DNA of 64,000 nucleotides from Paraburkholderia largidicola (GTDB taxonomy: Bacteria > Pseudomonadota > Gammaproteobacteria > Burkholderiales > Burkholderiaceae): the NCBI RefSeq assembly GCF_013426895.1, contig NZ_AP023175.1:1054001-1118000 (forward strand). The letters are read 5' to 3'. Of the stretch, positions 59,662 to 64,000 are shown piece after piece (positions within the stretch are counted from its first letter, which is position 1; each line of letters opens with the position of its first letter). The notes under the pieces are model-generated. The model did no database searches and had not been told where the DNA came from. It saw only the letters and a program-made list of their open reading frames with translations. The position numbers and the translations under genes were made by a program.

Positions 59662-60531
59662 ATGAACACGCTCACTGCCACCCTGTCCGCGTCCCCGGGC
59701 GCCCCTTCGATGAGCCGCACGGTCGGCGACATGCTGCGCGACTGGCGTCAGCGGCGCCGGATGAGCCAGTTGCTGCTCGCCTCCGAGGCCGACATTTCGA
59801 CGCGCCATCTGAGCTTCGTCGAATCGGGCCGCGCGCTGCCGAGCCGTGAAATGGTCATGCATCTGGCCGAACGGCTCGACGTGCCGCTGCGGGCGCGCAA
59901 TGCGCTGCTGGTCGCGGCGGGTTATGCGCCGCTCTATCGCGAGCGGCAACTGGGCGACCCTCAACTGGACGCGGCCCGTGAAGCGATCGATCTCGTGCTC
60001 AAGGGCCATGAGCCGTATCCCGCCGTCGCCATCGACCGGCACTGGACGATCGTCGCCGCGAACAACGCGCTCGCGCCGCTGCTGACGGCCGCGAAGCCCG
60101 CGCTGCTCGAAGCGCCCGTCAACGCGCTGCGGCTGTCGATGCATCCGGACGGCATCGCGTCGCAGATCGCCAACTGGCATGCGTGGCGCGCGCATCTGCT
60201 GTCGCGGCTGCAGCGCCAGATCGATGTCAGCGCCGACCCGACGCTCGCCGCGCTCTACGACGAACTGGCCGCCTACCCGACGCCGCCCGACGCCGAACCT
60301 GCCGACGACAGCCCCGCGTCGCCGCTCGAGCAGATTGCCGTGCCGCTGCGCCTGCGCACCGAACTCGGTGTGCTGTCGTTCTTCAGCACGACGACCGTGT
60401 TCGGCACGCCCGTCGACGTCACGCTCTCCGAACTCGCGATCGAAGCCTTCTTCCCCGCCGATCCGCAAACGGGCGAGGCGCTGCGCAAGTTCGCCGAAAC
60501 GCGCGCGTCGTCGAACGTTTCGAGCGACTGA
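59662..60531 (+). CDS. XRE-family regulator with MmyB-like ligand domain
   Basis: A 289-residue regulator. Residues about 18-75 form a helix-turn-helix (MLRDWRQRRRMSQLLLASEA, then ISTRHLSFVESGRALPSREM), and about 95-280 form an MmyB-like PAS-type domain (AVAIDRHWTIVAANNALAPL and VPLRLRTELGVLSFFSTTTV, GTPVDVTLSELAIEAFFPAD). The domain binds a fatty acid or other small ligand in studied members. The start is uncertain: ATG at 59662 (used) or 59626, which overlaps the palindrome. It is first in a row with a GNAT gene (9 bases) and a 2OG oxygenase gene. Confidence 0.87.
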   Translation: MNTLTATLSASPGAPSMSRTVGDMLRDWRQRRRMSQLLLASEADISTRHLSFVESGRALPSREMVMHLAERLDVPLRARNALLVAAGYAPLYRERQLGDPQLDAAREAIDLVLKGHEPYPAVAIDRHWTIVAANNALAPLLTAAKPALLEAPVNALRLSMHPDGIASQIANWHAWRAHLLSRLQRQIDVSADPTLAALYDELAAYPTPPDAEPADDSPASPLEQIAVPLRLRTELGVLSFFSTTTVFGTPVDVTLSELAIEAFFPADPQTGEALRKFAETRASSNVSSD

Positions 60532-60540
60532 GAGACGCGC

Positions 60541-61068
60541 ATGCACGAAGATATTTCGATCCGCCAGTTAGGGCCCGCCGACCGCGACGCGTTTTTCGCG
60601 CTGCGTTTGCGCGGTTTGAAAACGCACCCCGCCGCGTTCGGGCAAAGCTATGAAGAGGCCATCGAGCGCGGCCCGTCGCAACACGATTCCATGCTGGACG
60701 GCACGCATGCCGCATCCGGCAGCTTTTTGCTGGGCGCGTGGTCGTCGACGGATGGCGCGCTCGTCGGCACGGTCGGGCTGCTGCGCGAGACGCGACACAA
60801 GGAACGCCATAAGGGCTACGTGATCGGCATGTACGTCGCCGACGAAGCAGCGGGACGCGGCGTCGGGCGCGCGCTGCTGACGGAGCTGCTCACGCGCGCC
60901 GCGCAGATCGACGGATTGCGGCAGGTCGTGCTGCTCGTCACGAGCGCGAACGGTTCGGCTCGCGCGCTGTACGAATCGCTGGGGTTTCGCGTGTATGGGA
61001 CGGAGCCGGACGCGCTGTGCATCGACGGCGTGTTTCACGATGCCGATCTGATGGTGCGGTTCGTCTGA
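60541..61068 (+). CDS. GNAT-family N-acetyltransferase
   Basis: A 175-residue acetyl-CoA-dependent acetyltransferase. Motif A is clear: GYVIGMYVADEAAGRGVGRALLTELL, with the RGVGRA pyrophosphate loop. Motif B follows in LYESLGFRVYGTEPDALCID. The gene starts nine bases after the XRE/MmyB regulator stop and is almost surely cotranscribed. The acyl acceptor (an amine, amino acid or protein) cannot be told. The ATG at 60541 begins the conserved part directly. Confidence 0.88.
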   Translation: MHEDISIRQLGPADRDAFFALRLRGLKTHPAAFGQSYEEAIERGPSQHDSMLDGTHAASGSFLLGAWSSTDGALVGTVGLLRETRHKERHKGYVIGMYVADEAAGRGVGRALLTELLTRAAQIDGLRQVVLLVTSANGSARALYESLGFRVYGTEPDALCIDGVFHDADLMVRFV

Positions 61069-61168
61069 ACGCGCGGCGAATTAGACAGCAAGCCCCGGAG
61101 TGTGCGAGCGCCGCCGCTTGCGTAAAGTGAGCGGCATCGACAAGGCCGAAGCCGCCACGGAGCCGCTC

Positions 61169-61975
61169 ATGCAAGATCTCGCATTCGACAGTCAAGCCAC
61201 GCTGTTCGGCGGTGACGAACCGGCGAACAAAGATGGGCGTGGGCCAATGCCCGCACTCGCCACGCCGCAATCCATCGAACGACGCGTCGACGCGATCGAC
61301 TGGCCGCATGCTTCAGCCGACCTGGACGCGCACGGCTGCGCGATGCTCGAAGGCCTGCTGAGCGCCGACGAGTGCGACGCCTTGAGCGCGCTCTATCCAC
61401 GCGACGATCTCTATCGCAGCCGTGTCGTGATGGCGCGGCACGGCTTTGGGCGCGGCGAGTACAAATACTTCGACTATCCGCTGCCCGACGTGATCGGCGC
61501 GTTACGCACGGCCATCTATCCGCATCTCGCGCCGCTCGCGAATGCCTGGAACGAAACCATGCGCATCGACATCCGCTTTCCGCCGACGCACACCGACTTC
61601 CTGCGCCGCTGTCATCAGGCCGGGCAATTGCGTCCGACGCCGTTGATCCTCCAGTACGCGGCTGGCGACTATAACTGCCTGCATCAGGACCTGTATGGCG
61701 AGCACGTTTTTCCCTTGCAGCTCGCGATCCTGCTGTCCGAACCGGGCAAGGACTTTACGGGCGGCGAGTTCGTGCTCACGGAGCAGCGTCCGCGCATGCA
61801 GTCGCGCGTGGAAGTCGTGCCGCTGCGCAAGGGCGACGCGGTGATCTTCGCGGTGCATCATCGGCCCGTGCAGGGCACGCGCGGCGCGTATCGCGTGAAC
61901 ATGCGGCATGGCGTGAGCCGGTTGCGCTCGGGGCATCGGCATACGCTTGGCGTGATTTTCCACGACGCAAAATAG
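61169..61975 (+). CDS. 2OG-Fe(II) oxygenase (DUF2086-type)
   Basis: A 268-residue iron and 2-oxoglutarate-dependent oxygenase. The double-stranded beta-helix region (about 120-268) has the facial triad: H-x-D in LHQDLYGEHVFPL (near residues 171-173) and the distal histidine in FAVHHRPVQGTRGAYRVN, with the 2OG-binding arginine behind it. The N-terminal half has a helical part (DECDALSALY). The ATG at 61169 has a GGAGC site; an upstream reading to 61100 is not supported. The family's substrate is unknown, and nucleic-acid or protein hydroxylation are the usual proposals. It lies 100 bases after the GNAT gene. Confidence 0.82.
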   Translation: MQDLAFDSQATLFGGDEPANKDGRGPMPALATPQSIERRVDAIDWPHASADLDAHGCAMLEGLLSADECDALSALYPRDDLYRSRVVMARHGFGRGEYKYFDYPLPDVIGALRTAIYPHLAPLANAWNETMRIDIRFPPTHTDFLRRCHQAGQLRPTPLILQYAAGDYNCLHQDLYGEHVFPLQLAILLSEPGKDFTGGEFVLTEQRPRMQSRVEVVPLRKGDAVIFAVHHRPVQGTRGAYRVNMRHGVSRLRSGHRHTLGVIFHDAK

Positions 61976-62206
61976 GTCTTACGACTTTGCGGAGCGCCAC
62001 GCGTCACGTGGCCAACTCGCAGGCCGCGCGCGGCATCATCCGTCACAACGTGCTATGTTGTTTGACCGGCTTCCGGTTGCAAACCAGCGCCCGAAACCGC
62101 ATATCTTCATCATCCGATCGCGCCCACGCACGCACGGCATGCACCGTCGCCGTGCTCACGTGCTCCGCACTGTCTACCCGCTTCACACGCTCACACAACG
62201 TTCGTC

Positions 62207-63421
62207 ATGTCTGATCTCGCTACACCGCTTCCGCGCCGCTTCGACATCAATCCGAAGCCGCTCGCCCTCTCCCTCCTTCTAGTCGCGCTCGGCGCGGTCT
62301 ATCTCGCGCAAACCGTCAGCGGCCGGCAGGCGGCGCTCTACGTGGTGGGCGCGCTGCTCGGCATGTCGCTGTATCACGCGGCATTCGGCTTCACGTCCGC
62401 GTGGCGCGTGTTCATCGCCGATGGCCGCGGCGCCGGACTGCGCGCGCAAATGCTGATGCTCGGCATCGGCGTGTTGCTGTTTTTTCCGGCGCTGTCGGCA
62501 GGTTCGCTGTTCGGCCATCCCGTCGCGGGGCTGGTGTCGCCTGCGGGCACGTCGGTGATCGTCGGCGCGTTCATGTTCGGGATCGGCATGCAGCTCGGCG
62601 GCGGCTGCGCGTCCGGCACGCTGTACACGGTCGGCGGCGGCAGCACGCGCATGCTGGTGACGCTCGCGGCGTTCATCGTGGGCTCGGTAGTCGCCACCGC
62701 GCATATGCCGTTCTGGACCGCGCTGCCGTCGCTCAAGCCGACTTCGCTTGTTACGACGCTGGGCGCCGGCTGGGCAATCGTGGTCAATCTCGCCGTGTTT
62801 GCGGCGATTGCCGCGCTGACGGTCGTCATCGAAAAACGCCGGCACGGGCGCCTCGTCAACGACGCGCCGCGCGCCGTCAACACGTCGCCGTGGCTGCACG
62901 GCCCGTGGCCGCTGTTCGCCGGCGCGGTCGCGCTCGCACTGCTCAACTTTGCGACGCTCGCGTTGTCTGGCCGTCCGTGGGGCGTGACCTCGGCCTTCGC
63001 GCTGTGGGGCGCGAAGCTCTTCTCGCTGGCGGGCATCGACGTCGCCAACTGGCCTTACTGGAGTTCTCACACAAATGCCACTGCCCTCGCATCGTCCGTT
63101 ACACGCGATGTCACGAGCGTAATGGATGCGGGCATCGTGCTCGGCGCGATGGCTGCGGCCGCTTTGGCGGGCCGCTACGCGCCTGTGTGGCGTGTGCCCA
63201 TGCGATCCCTCATCGCGGCCGTCGTGGGCGGCCTGATGCTCGGCTACGGCGCCCGGCTGGCCTACGGTTGTAACATCGGCGCGTATTTCAGCGGCATCGT
63301 GTCAGGCAGCTTGCATGGCTGGCTGTGGCTCGTCGCCGCATTTGCTGGCAACGTCATCGGCACGCGGCTGCGACCCCTTTTCGGACTGGAAGTCGAACGT
63401 ATCCGCCAAACCGGCTGTTGA
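62207..63421 (+). CDS. YeeE/YedE (TsuA-like) sulfur-compound transporter
   Basis: A 404-residue membrane protein of the YeeE/YedE family with about nine to ten helices in two repeats. The hallmark cysteine motifs are present in both halves: GIGMQLGGGCASGTLYTVGG (first) and YGCNIGAYFSGIVSG (second), used by TsuA to bind and pass thiosulfate. It should import thiosulfate or a related sulfur compound. There is no rhodanese or TusA-like protein beside it (usual partner). The ATG at 62207 is well placed. The transcript ends at the terminator at 63531. Confidence 0.85.
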   Translation: MSDLATPLPRRFDINPKPLALSLLLVALGAVYLAQTVSGRQAALYVVGALLGMSLYHAAFGFTSAWRVFIADGRGAGLRAQMLMLGIGVLLFFPALSAGSLFGHPVAGLVSPAGTSVIVGAFMFGIGMQLGGGCASGTLYTVGGGSTRMLVTLAAFIVGSVVATAHMPFWTALPSLKPTSLVTTLGAGWAIVVNLAVFAAIAALTVVIEKRRHGRLVNDAPRAVNTSPWLHGPWPLFAGAVALALLNFATLALSGRPWGVTSAFALWGAKLFSLAGIDVANWPYWSSHTNATALASSVTRDVTSVMDAGIVLGAMAAAALAGRYAPVWRVPMRSLIAAVVGGLMLGYGARLAYGCNIGAYFSGIVSGSLHGWLWLVAAFAGNVIGTRLRPLFGLEVERIRQTGC

Positions 63422-63424
63422 GCC

Positions 63425-63507
63425 GTTACAAACTCCGGCCGGGTCTGTAACAACTCAGACCGCAGTCGTTACAAATTCCTACCCGCTTGTAACTCCTTTT
63501 CGTTACA
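63425..63507. repeat. Array of alternating GTTACA/TGTAAC motifs
   Basis: Five exact 6-base sites alternate in orientation: GTTACA at 63425, TGTAAC at 63446, GTTACA at 63468, TGTAAC at 63488 and GTTACA at 63502. Successive starts are 21, 22, 20 and 14 bases apart, so four of the five lie on about the same face of the helix. They sit between the YeeE stop and its terminator. They look like a multi-site binding array. Confidence 0.6.
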
Positions 63508-63530
63508 TCTCGGGTTATCCCTCATCCGCT

Positions 63531-63564
63531 AACCGGCAGCGTATTTTTTACCTGCCGGTTTTTT
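63531..63564 (+). terminator. Rho-independent terminator of the YeeE gene
   Basis: A 9-bp stem, AACCGGCAG (63531-63539) with CTGCCGGTT (63552-63560), and a following TTTT run. It ends rightward transcription of the YeeE-like transporter gene. Confidence 0.8.
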
Positions 63565-63967
63565 GTTTTCTTTCTCTCCGCTTTCTGAACTCATATGGTT
63601 TTCGCATAAGCCAGATTGCATGCGTAAATCGGAAACTCTTGCTTGAAGCCTTATCTGACAAGGGTTTAACCGAAGGCCGCTGCAAACGTTTTCCGCCTGC
63701 CTGGCGATTATGACGCGTCCATGAAAGAGTTACCGAAACGAGTGTTGTTTTGTCGTATCTTTTTTTTGAGAAAGGTGTTGATTTTCGGAAATCCTGTTCA
63801 TACAATTCCGCCCAAGCTGTTACGAAATGTAACGGCTTGTATCAAAGGTTGGCCGGTTGTATCTGTGCACCAACTTGACGCCGGAAATCTTCAGTGTCCG
63901 GCGGGGCATAAGACCATAACGGCAGAAAATGCCGATAAGAGTAATTCGGGGCTTCGGAAAAGAGAAA
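63565..63967. other. Intergenic region upstream of the right-edge gene
   Basis: About 400 bases that are AT-richer than the rest of the window. It holds the palindrome at 63819-63833 and further TGTA/GTTA fragments but no supported gene; the 85-codon frame at 63721-63978 has poor composition and no ribosome site of note. This is the regulatory region of the gene starting at 63968. Confidence 0.5.
63819..63833. promoter_or_regulatory. GTTAC-N5-GTAAC palindrome
   Basis: A perfect palindrome GTTAC-GAAAT-GTAAC with the same core as the array at 63425-63507. It lies 135 bases upstream of the ATG at 63968 at the right edge. It fits a dimer site of the factor bound by the array. Confidence 0.55.
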
Positions 63968-64000
63968 ATGGACCGTAGCAGCGAGACGCTGGATTCAATC
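63968..64000 (+). CDS. Start of a truncated gene, possibly flhD
   Basis: Only 11 codons are visible before the window ends (MDRSSETLDSI). An AAGAG ribosome site precedes the ATG. The short N-terminus fits the pattern of Burkholderia-type FlhD (a few polar residues, then an LxxI helix start), and the long, AT-rich and motif-filled upstream region would suit the flagellar master operon. The evidence is too short for a firm name. Confidence 0.3.
   Translation, partial: MDRSSETLDSI

Noticed and set aside
59278..60546. 422-codon open frame on the minus strand
   Set aside because: Only its last 84 codons (from the ATG at 59532) are supported by a ribosome site; the rest is a shadow of the XRE/MmyB regulator on the other strand.
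63425..63507. CRISPR array
   Set aside because: Repeat units are only 6 bases, alternate in orientation and have no repeat of 23-40 bases with unique spacers; no cas gene is in the window.
63721..63978. 85-codon open frame near the right end
   Set aside because: No ribosome site, composition not protein-like, and it covers the palindrome and the start of the next gene.

Overview
The window is 64 kb of GC-rich chromosome from a beta-proteobacterium of the Burkholderiaceae, most likely Paraburkholderia or a close relative. The support is high GC with C/G-ending codons, small proteins of families common in that group (DUF4148, DUF2970, two DUF1488, PRC-barrel, an H-NS-like protein) and its typical sugar ABC and hydroxyproline operons. 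No rRNA, tRNA, CRISPR array, prophage or intact insertion sequence was seen.

Layout. 1-14 kb: MFS and SulP transporters, DUF1488, an EamA exporter, a SRPBCC protein, a PPC-domain protein, class I fructose-bisphosphate aldolase, PRC-barrel and DUF2970 proteins, a MocR regulator, a DHA2 efflux pump divergent from a LysR regulator with a clear T-N11-A site, and an H-NS-like protein with two C-terminal DNA-binding modules. 14.1-18.8 kb: a DUF4148 protein and a four-gene chemosensory-like operon (membrane CheA-like kinase, minimal MCP, CheC/CheX-like protein, CheY). 19-24.6 kb: a BrkB-family protein and the frcBCA fructose-type ABC operon ending in a ROK regulator. 24.6-30.1 kb: a large bifunctional penicillin-binding protein, a FAD amine oxidase and a TetR regulator.

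30.1-31.1 kb and 44.3-45.0 kb each hold one copy of an approximately 694-bp imperfect palindrome (a dispersed repeat made of nested inverted arms). Genes that run into it lose C-ending codons and become G/T-ending toward the element. 31-43 kb: small proteins, a trans-4-hydroxyproline catabolic cluster (AraC-PAS regulator, three-subunit D-hydroxyproline dehydrogenase, epimerase, divergent deaminase), an atypical response regulator, two MFS transporters and a DoxX protein.

43.5-54.8 kb: a DeoR regulator and, converging on it across the second palindrome, an eight-gene operon (deoC, double aldehyde dehydrogenase, RbsD/FucU, PfkB kinase, two permeases, binding protein, double ATPase). It is best read as uptake and breakdown of deoxyribose or a similar sugar: kinase, then aldolase to acetaldehyde plus glyceraldehyde 3-phosphate, then aldehyde oxidation. 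55-64 kb: two Hsp20 genes, a TPR/glycosyltransferase-like protein, small proteins, an XRE/MmyB regulator with two matching 17-bp palindromes (ATTAC-N7-GTAAT), a GNAT, a 2OG-Fe(II) oxygenase and a YeeE/TsuA thiosulfate-type transporter. The right edge has a regular array of GTTACA/TGTAAC motifs and the first codons of another gene, possibly flhD.
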